The translations under genes were made by a program, and so were the position numbers. Positions 8,867 to 16,690 of a stretch of 64,000 nt of DNA are shown piece after piece; position 1 is the stretch's first letter; the number at the start of each line of letters is the position of its first letter. Where the stretch lies: contig JAEUTQ010000036.1 in assembly GCA_016787445.1 (NCBI GenBank), positions 1 to 64,000 of the forward strand, in the 5' to 3' direction. The stretch is from Bacteroidia bacterium (GTDB taxonomy: Bacteria > Bacteroidota > Bacteroidia > B-17B0 > Aurantibacillaceae). Under the pieces are notes generated by a model, which searched no databases, was not told the DNA's origin, and worked only from the letters and a program-made list of their open reading frames with translations.

Positions 8867-9496
8867 ATGAACAGTGCTAAAGCTATAATTGGGAAAAATC
8901 TGGTGCTCATTGCTCTCGTAATCCTTACCATTTCAACCCTTTTCAGAGGTACTGTTAGTAAGGCAGAGTTATTAATATTTCAGGCGATACTCGGACTTTT
9001 ATACGCCATTTTAAGTTATGTGGAGTATAATAACACGAGTTACAAGGCGCAATTACCGGTTGAGCGATTTGCCTATTACCCGGGTAGTTTTTTTACGCTG
9101 AGGGCGCTAAAAGTGGGTATTTATACAACTTTCGGCTTATTGCTTTTTGCTTCCCCTAGCGCAGTAAAGATTATTTATCCCGTATGTTTTATCATAGCTT
9201 TCACCGAATTGATTATTAGTCTGCTTAAATTCAATAAAAAATTATGTTTTGTTAACGTTTATGCCAATTATGTTTTAATTGCTTTGGAGGATATGGAAAA
9301 GATTTTCGCTAGCGAAGTCGATTATATCGAATACCGTCACGAAATATTTTACATTATCAAGAAAAACGGACGTTCTACTACCATTAAAACTTTTTCTATC
9401 GACAATCAGGAGCTTTTTATGACGAAAATACTCGATTGGATTCGAAACAATAATATCAATGTTTCGGCAGAGTCTAAACAGAAGCTGGGTTTATAA
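8867..9496 (+). CDS. Integral membrane protein, unknown
   Basis: About 209 residues from the ATG at 8867. An upstream in-frame ATG at 8810 lies inside the divergent vWA gene and would add 19 polar residues, so I prefer the later start. There are about four hydrophobic segments in the first 130 residues (NLVLIALVILTISTL, LIFQAILGLLYAILSYV, IYTTFGLLLFA, IYPVCFIIAFTELIISLL), then a soluble tail with IEYRHEIFYIIKKNGRSTTI. That layout, helices followed by a beta-rich PH-like tail, is seen in small Bacteroidota membrane proteins of unknown role. No motif supports an enzyme call. Confidence 0.75.
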   Translation: MNSAKAIIGKNLVLIALVILTISTLFRGTVSKAELLIFQAILGLLYAILSYVEYNNTSYKAQLPVERFAYYPGSFFTLRALKVGIYTTFGLLLFASPSAVKIIYPVCFIIAFTELIISLLKFNKKLCFVNVYANYVLIALEDMEKIFASEVDYIEYRHEIFYIIKKNGRSTTIKTFSIDNQELFMTKILDWIRNNNINVSAESKQKLGL

Positions 9497-9556
9497 GTGA
9501 CTTTTGTTACTGATTTCCTTTTATACTGATTGTAACTTTACGTTAAAATTAATGCC

Positions 9557-9952
9557 ATGAATTCAGTATTAGCGGGTACACGTAATGCCATTAATAATTG
9601 GTTAAGGCAATTCAAAACGTTTATCAATTTCGAAGACAATACCTACAAAATTCAAGAGAGTTTGATGGGTGTATTTAAATGGGGTGAGTTTAAACCCTTA
9701 CCAAAACTGAATTACGTTTTGGTTTTTAAAAATGTTTTTGCTAAGTGCGAGACATGTTCCATAGATGAGTTTGAAAACAATCCCCATGCGTATTTTCAGG
9801 TTAGCTTGGTTCACAACTCTAACCGGAGAATAATTGTGCACGAAACAAAGAATAAAGAAGAGGCCTTCAAAATTGCGGAGCAATTAGGAAATAATTTGCA
9901 TTTAAGAATCAAGGATTCATCAAGCAGACGTCAATCGGTTTGGTTAGGATAA
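9557..9952 (+). CDS. Small conserved-looking protein of unknown function
   Basis: 131 residues, soluble, no signal peptide. The pattern GEFKPLPKLNYVLVFKNVFA followed by AYFQVSLVHNSNRRIIVHET and NKEEAFKIAEQLGNNLHLRI resembles a beta-sandwich or PH-like fold ending in an alpha-helix, similar in style to the tail of the preceding gene. The two genes point the same way 60 bases apart and may form a unit. I do not recognise a family. Directly after it begins the structured element at 9966. Confidence 0.65.
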   Translation: MNSVLAGTRNAINNWLRQFKTFINFEDNTYKIQESLMGVFKWGEFKPLPKLNYVLVFKNVFAKCETCSIDEFENNPHAYFQVSLVHNSNRRIIVHETKNKEEAFKIAEQLGNNLHLRIKDSSSRRQSVWLG

Positions 9953-9965
9953 ATATTTTTTCTTA

Positions 9966-10380
9966 TTACTTTTTGGTTCGCCAAAAAGTAACCAAAAAAC
10001 TCTTGATGCCGAAAGGCGATTTTGCGCAAGAGGCAGGCGCAAACCGCGGTTAAAATTGCCGTCGGCTTAGGCCTCGGAGAAGGCAATTTTCCCGCTATCG
10101 CTGCCCGGCATCAACCCTCCGATTCGCATTTTACTCCATTTTATCAGAACATTCCCAATATTCTAAATTCTCCATTCGGAGAGATCATCGAAGACGATAT
10201 TAACGCAATCCTCCGCATCAGACTCCGCAGTTTGGGACCCATAGCATTTTATCTGCGCAGAAAGCTAAGCTGTCTGAGCGTAGCGAGTTCTTAGCTTTCA
10301 GCAGAAAAATGCGTTATGGGTAAACGAGGAGGCGAAGCGGTGATTTTTTTGTTTCTTTTTTGATGGCAGCAAAAAAGAAA
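9966..10380. repeat. Structured palindromic intergenic element (415 bases), unidentified
   Basis: The whole gap between two genes is a chain of inverted repeats. (1) TTACTTTTTGG 9966-9976 pairs perfectly with 9981-9991 across a TTCG loop. (2) TTGATGCCG 10003-10011 pairs with 10106-10114; inside it GGCAG 10032-10036 with CTGCC 10101-10105, GCGG 10046-10049 with CCGC 10092-10095, and AAAATTGCC 10052-10060 with 10082-10090. (3) CCCATAGCATTTT 10238-10250 pairs with 10305-10320 apart from a 2-base bulge and one unpaired A, and inside it a 10-base perfect stem 10260-10269 / 10290-10299. (4) TTTCTTTTTTG 10352-10362 pairs perfectly with 10370-10380. It is GC-richer than its surroundings. It could be a non-autonomous mobile repeat, a structured RNA, or a bidirectional terminator block. 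The 90-codon frame inside it (10022-10294) is not convincing coding sequence. Confidence 0.7.
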
Positions 10381-10381
10381 A

Positions 10382-11164
10382 TTAAAATTTCTCAAACGCT
10401 CCTAATCCAAACAGTGCGAAGTCGTATTTCACAGGGTCATTCTTGTCAAAGCTCTTTAATACACTTGTAATTTCTTCAACAGCCTGCCAGTCATTTTGGG
10501 TGCGATGGAGTAAACCTAATTTACGTCCCACATTCCCGGTATGAACATCCAAAGGCAAACATAACTGCGAGGGAGAAATATTTTTCCATATTCCAAAATC
10601 AACCCCTTTTTTATCATTCCGAACCATCCATCGTAAGTACATGCTTAAACGTTTGGCACTCGACTTGGCGTCGGGATTTGAAATGTGTTTTTCGCTTCGG
10701 CTCTCGTGTTTAAAATCTAAAAACAGTTTTCTGAAACCGATAATGCTGTTTTTAATATTTTCATCTTTCTTTTGAATCCCTTTCGAAAACGCATTTTCCA
10801 ATCCCCCATGCTTTTTGTAGATGTTTTGTAGTGATTGCAAAAAGAAAATACAATCAGTACCATTAAAAGTCCGATGCACAAATTTTTTAAAAGGCTCTAA
10901 ATCTTTTTTGGAATGATGTACGATGAAATCATAAGGCGCGTTATCCATCCATAGCATTAATTTATTCGAATTATGAATGATGGATTTTCTTTGTCCCCAT
11001 GCAATTGTTGCAGCTAAAAAACCAGCAATTTCAATATCTTCTTTTTTACTGAATTGATGCGGAATCTGAATAGGATCTGTTGGAATGAAGGATTTGTTAT
11101 TATATAAAAGATATTTTTCTTCCAGAAAGTCTTTCAGCAATGATATATCTTTCTTTTTTTTCAC
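10382..11164 (-). CDS. TIGR02757 / DUF2400 family protein
   Basis: 260 residues. The sequence IPHQFSKKEDIEIAGFLAAT, then IAWGQRKSIIHNSNKLM, FNGTDCIFFLQSLQNIYKKH and the C-terminal CLPLDVHTGNVGRKLGLL with FALFGLGAFEKF are the conserved blocks of this family. The VHTGNVGRKLGL block and the final helix recall HhH-type DNA glycosylase folds, but the biochemical role is not established. The start is a GTG at 11164 that follows the MFS stop codon without a gap (TAAGTG), so the two are probably cotranscribed. The gene ends one base from the structured element. Confidence 0.85.
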   Translation of the reverse strand: MKKKKDISLLKDFLEEKYLLYNNKSFIPTDPIQIPHQFSKKEDIEIAGFLAATIAWGQRKSIIHNSNKLMLWMDNAPYDFIVHHSKKDLEPFKKFVHRTFNGTDCIFFLQSLQNIYKKHGGLENAFSKGIQKKDENIKNSIIGFRKLFLDFKHESRSEKHISNPDAKSSAKRLSMYLRWMVRNDKKGVDFGIWKNISPSQLCLPLDVHTGNVGRKLGLLHRTQNDWQAVEEITSVLKSFDKNDPVKYDFALFGLGAFEKF

Positions 11165-12424
11165 TTACTGATACTTTGTCAAATCCATTTTCTTTAAATC
11201 AGGATTTAATTTGTGAATGCCAAGCACTACGCCAATAGTCATAATTCCGCCAAACACAATTGAAGGTACCAATCCCATTAAGCGCGCTGCCACTCCCGAC
11301 TCAAATGCGCCAATCTCATTACTGGAACCAATAAAAATACTATTTACGGCCGCTACTCTTCCACGCATATTATCGGGTGTCATTAATTGAAGGATGCTAT
11401 GACGAACCACCACGCTGATGTTATCGAATGCGCCCGTTAATAACAACATCGTAAAAGCTAACCAGTAATTGGTGCTCAATGCGAATAAAATGGTGAATAC
11501 TCCAAATAAAATAACCGACCATAACAAAGCTTCTCCTGCTTTTTTACCCGGAGGTTTAATGGCTAAAATAACAGCCATTAATACCGCGCCAACCGCAGGT
11601 GCCGTTCTGAGCAGACCGTAAGCTTCCGGACCAAGCTTCAATATTTTATCTGTAAAGGCCGGAATTAATGCAACTGCACCTCCAAATAAAACAGCAAACA
11701 GATCCAAGGATAACGCACTCAATACCATTTTATTTTTGAATACAAATTTTAAACCGGAAGTCATGCTTTGATACAAGGTTTCTTTTACCTCACGCACCGG
11801 CATTGGTTTAGGACTAATACGAAAGATAAAGGCGAGAGCCAGTAAATACAAAATACCGTTGATGATATAGCAGGTTTCTGCATTTAAGCTGTTATTATAT
11901 CCGTAAATTAATCCTGCTAAAACCGGACCTAAAATCGCGCCCACATGCCAGGCCGTACTATTCCAGGTGGCAGAATTAGTGTATTGATTACGCGGCACAA
12001 TTTGACTCATGAACGGGTGAGTGGTAGCTGCCAGAAAAGAACGGATGATACCAAAGAGAAAAACCACTCCAAACAAAGCAAACATACCGGTATCCTTCAA
12101 AAATGAAGTAAAGGGTGCGCTATAAAAATAGAGTAATACAGAGCCGCAAAACAAAGCAAAGATGCCCGATAACAACACCTTTCTTCGGTTCACCGTATCT
12201 GCAACATGTCCCGAGAAAAAGGAAGAAATTACAAAAGGTACTGCTTCTGCTAAACCAATTAAACCCAGTACTAATTCCTCTCGTGTATGCTCATAATAAA
12301 TCTGCAAACTGATTGTACTCATTTGCATTTGTATGGCAAGCGTAAGAAAAAAGCGGGCGTAAAAGAAAAAGCGGAATTCTTTTATCTTAAAAATACTGAG
12401 TGATTGACTGTCGAAAAGCGACAT
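11165..12424 (-). CDS. MFS transporter (EntS-like exporter group)
   Basis: A 12-helix major facilitator of about 419 residues. The N-terminal part SLSIFKIKEFRFFFYARFFL and the motif A-like loop HVADTVNRRKVLLSGI place it among the proton-driven exporters related to enterobactin exporter EntS. A mid-protein motif NSTAWHVGAILGPVLAG is also typical, as is DNMRGRVAAVNSIFIGSSNE in the second half. The substrate is unknown. I chose ATG 12424 (MSLFDSQSL); an ATG 7 codons upstream at 12445 is equally possible. It directly abuts the TIGR02757 gene. Confidence 0.85.
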   Translation of the reverse strand: MSLFDSQSLSIFKIKEFRFFFYARFFLTLAIQMQMSTISLQIYYEHTREELVLGLIGLAEAVPFVISSFFSGHVADTVNRRKVLLSGIFALFCGSVLLYFYSAPFTSFLKDTGMFALFGVVFLFGIIRSFLAATTHPFMSQIVPRNQYTNSATWNSTAWHVGAILGPVLAGLIYGYNNSLNAETCYIINGILYLLALAFIFRISPKPMPVREVKETLYQSMTSGLKFVFKNKMVLSALSLDLFAVLFGGAVALIPAFTDKILKLGPEAYGLLRTAPAVGAVLMAVILAIKPPGKKAGEALLWSVILFGVFTILFALSTNYWLAFTMLLLTGAFDNISVVVRHSILQLMTPDNMRGRVAAVNSIFIGSSNEIGAFESGVAARLMGLVPSIVFGGIMTIGVVLGIHKLNPDLKKMDLTKYQ

Positions 12425-12535
12425 AATGGGTGTAAAGGTACCCAAATAAAACTATTGTAAAAAATGAATGTGTAATATTTGGACACAAATCGTAATTGCT
12501 ACATTTTATAGCCAGCATTAAGTGTTTTGCAGCTC

Positions 12536-12543
12536 TAATTTTG
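12536..12543 (+). promoter_or_regulatory. Bacteroidota -7 box (TAATTTTG) before radC
   Basis: Matches TAnnTTTG. It ends 7 bases before the ATG at 12551, which would place the transcript start almost on the start codon. No convincing -33 box at the usual distance. Confidence 0.4.
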
Positions 12544-12550
12544 GATTGTT

Positions 12551-13252
12551 ATGGAAGAAACATTCATCAAGCACATTCCCATTAAGTTTTTGGCAGAAGA
12601 TGACCGGCCAAGAGAAAAACTTTTGAGTATAGGCAGACAAAACCTCTCGGATGCCGAGTTACTGGCGATTCAAATAGGATTTGGAACACGAGAGGAAACC
12701 GCCATACAATTAGCACAAAGGGTTTTAAATTACTATGGCAACGATTTGAATTTATTGGCGAAAGCATCGGTATCCGAGTTAAAGAAATTCAAGGGAATAG
12801 GGGAGGCTAAAGCCATCAACATAGCTTCTGCTTTTGAATTGGGAAGAAGACGAAACGAGTTGGAGCGAACAGACAAGCCAAAGATTACATCTTCGTTAGA
12901 TGCATTTAAATTACTCAATAAAAAACTAAGTGATTTGCCGCATGAAGAGTTTTGGATTCTCCTTTTAAACCGTGCAAATTCCGTGGTAAAAATGGAGTGT
13001 ATCAGTCAGGGCGGTATAAGCGGCACAGTGGTGGATGTGAGATTAATTTTAAAACCGGCCATTGAATCCTTAGCAAGCGGCATCATACTTTGTCACAACC
13101 ATCCATCCGGGCAATTAAAACCGAGCGAGCAGGATGTAAGTCTGACTAAAAAGATTAAGGAAAGTACTCGGATGATGGATATAAATTTGTTAGATCATCT
13201 TATCATTGGTGACCAAAAATATTTAAGTTTCGCTGATGAAGGAATTTTATGA
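12551..13252 (+). CDS. radC: RadC family JAB/MPN protein
   Basis: 233 residues. The N-terminal half has the helix-hairpin-helix stretch (ASVSELKKFKGIGEAKAINI), and the C-terminal half is the JAB1/MPN metalloprotease-like domain with HNHPSG (in LCHNHPSGQLKPSEQDVSLT) and the downstream Asp in DHLIIG. This is the normal full length for RadC. It was once called a DNA repair protein, but its actual role is unsettled. It has its own possible promoter at 12536 and is followed by a repeat cluster. Copies on mobile elements usually lack the N-terminal part; this one is complete, so it looks chromosomal. Confidence 0.92.
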   Translation: MEETFIKHIPIKFLAEDDRPREKLLSIGRQNLSDAELLAIQIGFGTREETAIQLAQRVLNYYGNDLNLLAKASVSELKKFKGIGEAKAINIASAFELGRRRNELERTDKPKITSSLDAFKLLNKKLSDLPHEEFWILLLNRANSVVKMECISQGGISGTVVDVRLILKPAIESLASGIILCHNHPSGQLKPSEQDVSLTKKIKESTRMMDINLLDHLIIGDQKYLSFADEGIL

Positions 13253-13273
13253 TGAATTTTTGACTAGAGATAA

Positions 13274-13356
13274 CTGTCAGGTCGAGCGGAGTCGAGACCT
13301 TAACGGTTATGGAAGGAATTAAGTTTGTCTTTTCTCGACTCCGCTCGAAATGACAA
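13274..13356. repeat. Inverted pair of the TCGAGCGGAGTCGAGA repeat (short form)
   Basis: GTCAGGTCGAGCGGAGTCGA is at 13276-13295 on the plus strand and the same motif is inverted at 13333-13355 (TCTCGACTCCGCTCGA then AATGACA). The spacer is about 33 bases. It is the short counterpart of the 434-base inverted pair at 13430-13863, which has a GIY-YIG gene between its arms. Confidence 0.75.
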
Positions 13357-13429
13357 ACGGGAAAAGTCCGAAAAATAAGTAGATTGTCAATCGGAGTCAA
13401 AACTGTGAAGTGTGTTGTTAAGTATTCGT

Positions 13430-13863
13430 ATGTCAGGTCGAGCGGAGTCGAGACCGCTTAGTAATTAGTAAAAAATGAGATATGGCTAAATTTAAAATTC
13501 TTTATGTGTATATACTTTCCTGCGCAGATAGAACATATTATACAGGCGTAACAAATGATTTGGAAAGGCGACTGCTACAACATAAACTGGGTGTTAATAA
13601 GATGGCATATACTTTTACTCGCCGCCCGGTTGAATTAGTCTACTACGAATCATTCAATAATTACCTTTTGGCTATAGAATGGGAATCTAGGATAAAGAAA
13701 TGGAGTAATAAGAAGAAAAGGGCATTGGTAGAATCGGATTGGAATAAACTAAAGGAAGCGTCTGAATGTAAAAATGCTACTTCTCATAAATTTCACTCTA
13801 AGTTCAAATTAAATAAAAATAATTAGATTTGTATTTAGGTCTCGACTACGCTCGACCTGACAT
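13430..13863. mobile_element. Candidate mobile element: GIY-YIG gene between 26-base inverted repeats
   Basis: The left arm 13430-13455 (ATGTCAGGTCGAGCGGAGTC then GAGACC) and the right arm 13838-13863, read on the opposite strand, differ at one of 26 positions (GCGGAG versus GCGTAG). Between them is only the GIY-YIG ORF. Related single motifs lie at 13276, 13333, 54662 (interrupted), 54784, 58374 and 58452. The arms are themselves semi-palindromic (TCGA...TCGA). No direct repeat flanking the unit is obvious. Mobility is inference. Confidence 0.4.
13482..13826 (+). CDS. Solitary GIY-YIG endonuclease-domain protein
   Basis: 114 residues, a stand-alone GIY-YIG nuclease fold. The motif strands are VYILSC (GIY position) and YYTGVT (YIG position), followed by the catalytic Arg in NDLERRLLQHK, and the catalytic Glu in AIEWESRIKKW. 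The C-terminus after residue 95 (ASECKNATSHKFHSK) is low-quality tail. This small family (COG2827 type) occurs in several copies in many Bacteroidota, and its cellular target is unknown. The gene lies alone between the two arms of a 26-base inverted repeat, and a second family member at 55156 lies in a duplicated tRNA gene. A role in repeat or element movement is a hypothesis. Confidence 0.9.
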   Translation: MAKFKILYVYILSCADRTYYTGVTNDLERRLLQHKLGVNKMAYTFTRRPVELVYYESFNNYLLAIEWESRIKKWSNKKKRALVESDWNKLKEASECKNATSHKFHSKFKLNKNN

Positions 13864-13868
13864 CAATT

Positions 13869-15017
13869 ATGATAAAAATTGTAACCATCATAGGCGCCAG
13901 GCCACAAATTATCAAAGCTGCAGCTTTAAGTCGCGCTATTAAAACGCATTTTTCAGCGCAGATAAAGGAGATTATTGTTCATACCGGTCAGCATTACGAC
14001 GAAAACATGAGTCAGGTGTTTTTTGATGAGTTAGGCATTCCTGCTCCTGATTATAATTTGAACGTAGGAAGTGGTTCTCACGGTAAGCAAACCGCGGCAA
14101 TGATAACAGGAATTGAAGAGATTTTGGTAAAGGAAAAACCAAACGCTATTGTGTTGTATGGTGATACCAATTCGACATTAGCAGGAGGAATTGCGGCGAG
14201 TAAGATTCATGTGCCGGTAGTGCACATAGAGGCGGGATTAAGATCCTATAATAAAGCCATGCCGGAAGAAGTAAATCGCATCATGTGTGATCATGTGAGT
14301 ACATTATTGTTTTCTCCGACCAAAACCGGTTTCGAAAATTTGGTAAAGGAAGGATTTAAAATCACGAATACTGCGCCGTACAATGCGAATAATCCAAAAA
14401 TTTACCACTGCGGAGATGTGATGTACGATAACAGTTTGTATTTCTCAACCGTGGCTGAGCAAAAAACAGCTATCATCTGGAAGTATAATCTGCCAAAGAA
14501 TAATTTTATTTTAGCTACCATTCACCGTAATAATAATACCGATGAACCGGAGCGCTTAAACGCTTTATTCAGCGCCTTGAATAAAATCAGCACCTTGGAA
14601 AATGTGGAAGTGATTTTGCCTTTACATCCGCGTACAGCGAAGTTGCTCGAAACAAACTTAAATCCTGTATTGCTTAGGGAAATCAAAAGCAATAAAAAAT
14701 TTCATATTGCGCCACCGGCTTCTTTTTTGGAAATGATTGCCTTGGAAAAAAATTGCAAGATTGTTATGACCGACAGCGGCGGTGTGCAAAAGGAAGCTTT
14801 CTATTTTGAAAAACCTTGTGTGATTTTACGTCCCGAAACGGAGTGGATTGAATTAGTAGAATGCGGTACGGCAATTATCGCTGATGCGAACGAAACTAAA
14901 ATCATTGAAGCTTATAAAACGCTCACACAAAAGCAAGGCATGCAATTCCCAAAACTTTATGGTGATGGTAAAGCCTCCGAATTTATTTGCGGAGAGATGG
15001 TGAAGCATTTAGCTTGA
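13869..15017 (+). CDS. wecB: UDP-N-acetylglucosamine 2-epimerase (non-hydrolysing)
   Basis: 382 residues, the usual length. It interconverts UDP-GlcNAc and UDP-ManNAc in the cytoplasm, feeding surface polysaccharide synthesis. Signatures: IGARPQIIKAAALSRAI at the N-terminus, HTGQHYDENMSQVFFDELGI, VYGDT-type GDTNSTLAGGIAA, HIEAGLRSYNKAMPEEVNR and the UDP-binding TDSGGVQKEAFYFEKPCVIL. The start ATG lies 6 bases after the right arm of the candidate GIY-YIG element, so its promoter may lie inside or have been displaced by the repeat. It is far from the polysaccharide locus at 59.3 kb, but could supply that pathway. Confidence 0.93.
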   Translation: MIKIVTIIGARPQIIKAAALSRAIKTHFSAQIKEIIVHTGQHYDENMSQVFFDELGIPAPDYNLNVGSGSHGKQTAAMITGIEEILVKEKPNAIVLYGDTNSTLAGGIAASKIHVPVVHIEAGLRSYNKAMPEEVNRIMCDHVSTLLFSPTKTGFENLVKEGFKITNTAPYNANNPKIYHCGDVMYDNSLYFSTVAEQKTAIIWKYNLPKNNFILATIHRNNNTDEPERLNALFSALNKISTLENVEVILPLHPRTAKLLETNLNPVLLREIKSNKKFHIAPPASFLEMIALEKNCKIVMTDSGGVQKEAFYFEKPCVILRPETEWIELVECGTAIIADANETKIIEAYKTLTQKQGMQFPKLYGDGKASEFICGEMVKHLA

Positions 15018-15052
15018 TTTGCTATTGTTGTTTTACTTTACTAAATTCAAGT

Positions 15053-15940
15053 GTGAAAGAAAATCTTGTTTTCATACTGTTATTTGCTCTCTCATTCTCT
15101 TTAAACGCTCAAAGAGATTCCATAAAAAAAGAAAAGCTTAGAGATTTCAGAGGTGTTTACATCACAAGTTATTATAGTTTAGGTGGAGAAGATCATTATG
15201 TTTTTAGTAAATATTCTGATCATTGGAAATATGCTCTTCAATCAAGAAATTTTGAGTTTAAATCCCCTAATATTGGCATTGGCTACGTATTAAATAAGCG
15301 TGAGTTTTTTATCAGAACGGATATTAGTTATTCTTTTGGTTCGAAGAAGTTAGACGACACCTACGGTGGGAATAGCAAAAGTATTAACGGTCGCTCCGAA
15401 TATTATGAGCTGAATCCAATGTCTATATACTACTCCGGCGGTTCCTATAAAGGAGCTATCTATTATAGGTATAAGGATTACCTTAAGGGAAAGTTGAATT
15501 TGCATTATGTTGACTTAGGTATGGTTCTTGGTGGGAATATGCTTCCATATCTTAGATTGTATTCCGGCTGGAGATATCAGGCATTGGTTCTGAAAAAGTT
15601 TAGCGCTATTCAGGATCGCACGGCAGAACGATTTATGGTAATTGGATATACATCGCAAAGCACCATTAAGGATTCATTGATAGAAACAAGTTATCTGCAA
15701 TATAAAAATGATGAAATAGAAAATCTTTCAAATCAAGATCTTGCCGGGTCTTTTTATTTGACTTTTGGTTTTTGTAGCAATTTTAAAATTAAAAAACAGA
15801 TGTTTATGTTTGAAATGCAATATGATTATAATGGTATGATTTTTCGAAGACCAGAATACAGTAGGGATTATATGTCAATAAAATTAAGTTACCTGATAGA
15901 TTATTCTACAGATTTCGGCAACAAAAAATCTAAAGATTAA
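15053..15940 (+). CDS. Secreted or outer membrane protein of unknown function
   Basis: About 295 residues from the GTG at 15053, which gives a good signal peptide (KENLVFILLFALSFSLNAQ). The longer frame from 14987 overlaps wecB and adds non-signal sequence, so I reject it. The mature protein is rich in alternating aromatic and polar residues (GVYITSYYSLGG, IGIGYVLNKREFFIRTDISY, LYSGWRYQALVL, MFEMQYDYNGMIF), as in a small outer membrane beta-barrel, but the C-terminus (DFGNKKSKD) lacks the final aromatic. No family recognised. Confidence 0.7.
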   Translation: MKENLVFILLFALSFSLNAQRDSIKKEKLRDFRGVYITSYYSLGGEDHYVFSKYSDHWKYALQSRNFEFKSPNIGIGYVLNKREFFIRTDISYSFGSKKLDDTYGGNSKSINGRSEYYELNPMSIYYSGGSYKGAIYYRYKDYLKGKLNLHYVDLGMVLGGNMLPYLRLYSGWRYQALVLKKFSAIQDRTAERFMVIGYTSQSTIKDSLIETSYLQYKNDEIENLSNQDLAGSFYLTFGFCSNFKIKKQMFMFEMQYDYNGMIFRRPEYSRDYMSIKLSYLIDYSTDFGNKKSKD

Positions 15941-15944
15941 TTCC

Positions 15945-16033
15945 TATCTTTGGGGCTGGTTATCAGTTACAGGTTATTAATTAATAAAATTAACTACACT
16001 TATAACAAATAACCTATAACCAATAACATAAAA
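15945..16033 (+). promoter_or_regulatory. Promoter -7 box and nested inverted-repeat leader of psd
   Basis: TATCTTTG at 15945-15952 is a good TAnnTTTG -7 box. In the following leader GGTTAT 15958-15963 pairs with ATAACC 16016-16021, and inside it AGGTTATT 15971-15978 pairs with AATAACCT 16008-16015, leaving an AT-rich loop. The start codon at 16034 is just outside the structure. Confidence 0.5.
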
Positions 16034-16690
16034 ATGAAATTTCACAAAGAAGGTTACGCCAGTTTAATACTAGTTTTGGTATTCAGCGCTATCATTACAT
16101 TTATTGCACATTTCTTTTTCCCCAGCTTTGCTATCGCGCATTGGTTCGCTTATTTAGTAGGCGCGTTTTTAATCATTACAATCTTACAATTTTTCCGTAA
16201 TCCTACACGTACCTTTACACAAGGAGAGAATTTCATTATTTCTCCTGCTGATGGAAAGGTAGTTGTAATTGAGGAAGCTGAAGAGCCGGAATATTTTAAA
16301 GGTAAGCGTTTGCAGGTGTCGGTATTTATGTCGCCAATTAATGTACACGTCAACCGTTATCCTATTGCAGGCGATGTGGTGTTCTTCAAATACCATCCCG
16401 GTAAATTTCTAGCGGCTTGGGAACCAAAGTCGAGTACCGATAACGAACGCACGACCGTTGTTGTAAAACACAGCAGTGGCAAGGAGGTATTATTCCGTCA
16501 GATCGCAGGAGCATTGGCACGTCGAATTGTGTGGTATTGCAAGGAAGGTGATAAGGCTTCGCAATGTCAGGAAATGGGCTTCATTAAATTTGGTTCACGT
16601 GTTGATTTGTTTTTACCGTTGGATGTAAAGGTGAAAGTGAAAATCGGTGACGTAGTAAAGGGATCTCAGACCGTTTTGGCAGAGTTTTAA
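16034..16690 (+). CDS. psd: Phosphatidylserine decarboxylase proenzyme
   Basis: 218 residues, the short (about 215-residue) archaeal/Bacteroidota type. It makes phosphatidylethanolamine from phosphatidylserine at the inner membrane. The N-terminus has two hydrophobic stretches (YASLILVLVFSAIITFIAHF and WFAYLVGAFLIITILQFF). The core has FIISPADGKVVVIEEAE, VFMSPINVHVNRYPIAGDV and YHPGKFLAAWEPKSSTDNER. Autocleavage should occur in the C-terminal FGS (in GFIKFGSRVDLFLP, Ser near residue 188), creating the pyruvoyl group. Its stop overlaps that of the convergent rluA-like gene by 3 bases. Confidence 0.92.
   Translation: MKFHKEGYASLILVLVFSAIITFIAHFFFPSFAIAHWFAYLVGAFLIITILQFFRNPTRTFTQGENFIISPADGKVVVIEEAEEPEYFKGKRLQVSVFMSPINVHVNRYPIAGDVVFFKYHPGKFLAAWEPKSSTDNERTTVVVKHSSGKEVLFRQIAGALARRIVWYCKEGDKASQCQEMGFIKFGSRVDLFLPLDVKVKVKIGDVVKGSQTVLAEF

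Noticed and set aside
10022-10294. 90-codon frame as a gene
   Set aside because: It runs through the paired arms of a structured element and its composition follows the hairpins.
9966-10380. Retron or group II intron
   Set aside because: No reverse transcriptase in or near it and no domain V-like motif.
12551-13252. RadC as a mark of a mobile element
   Set aside because: Full-length two-domain RadC in a housekeeping setting; no conjugation or integrase genes nearby.
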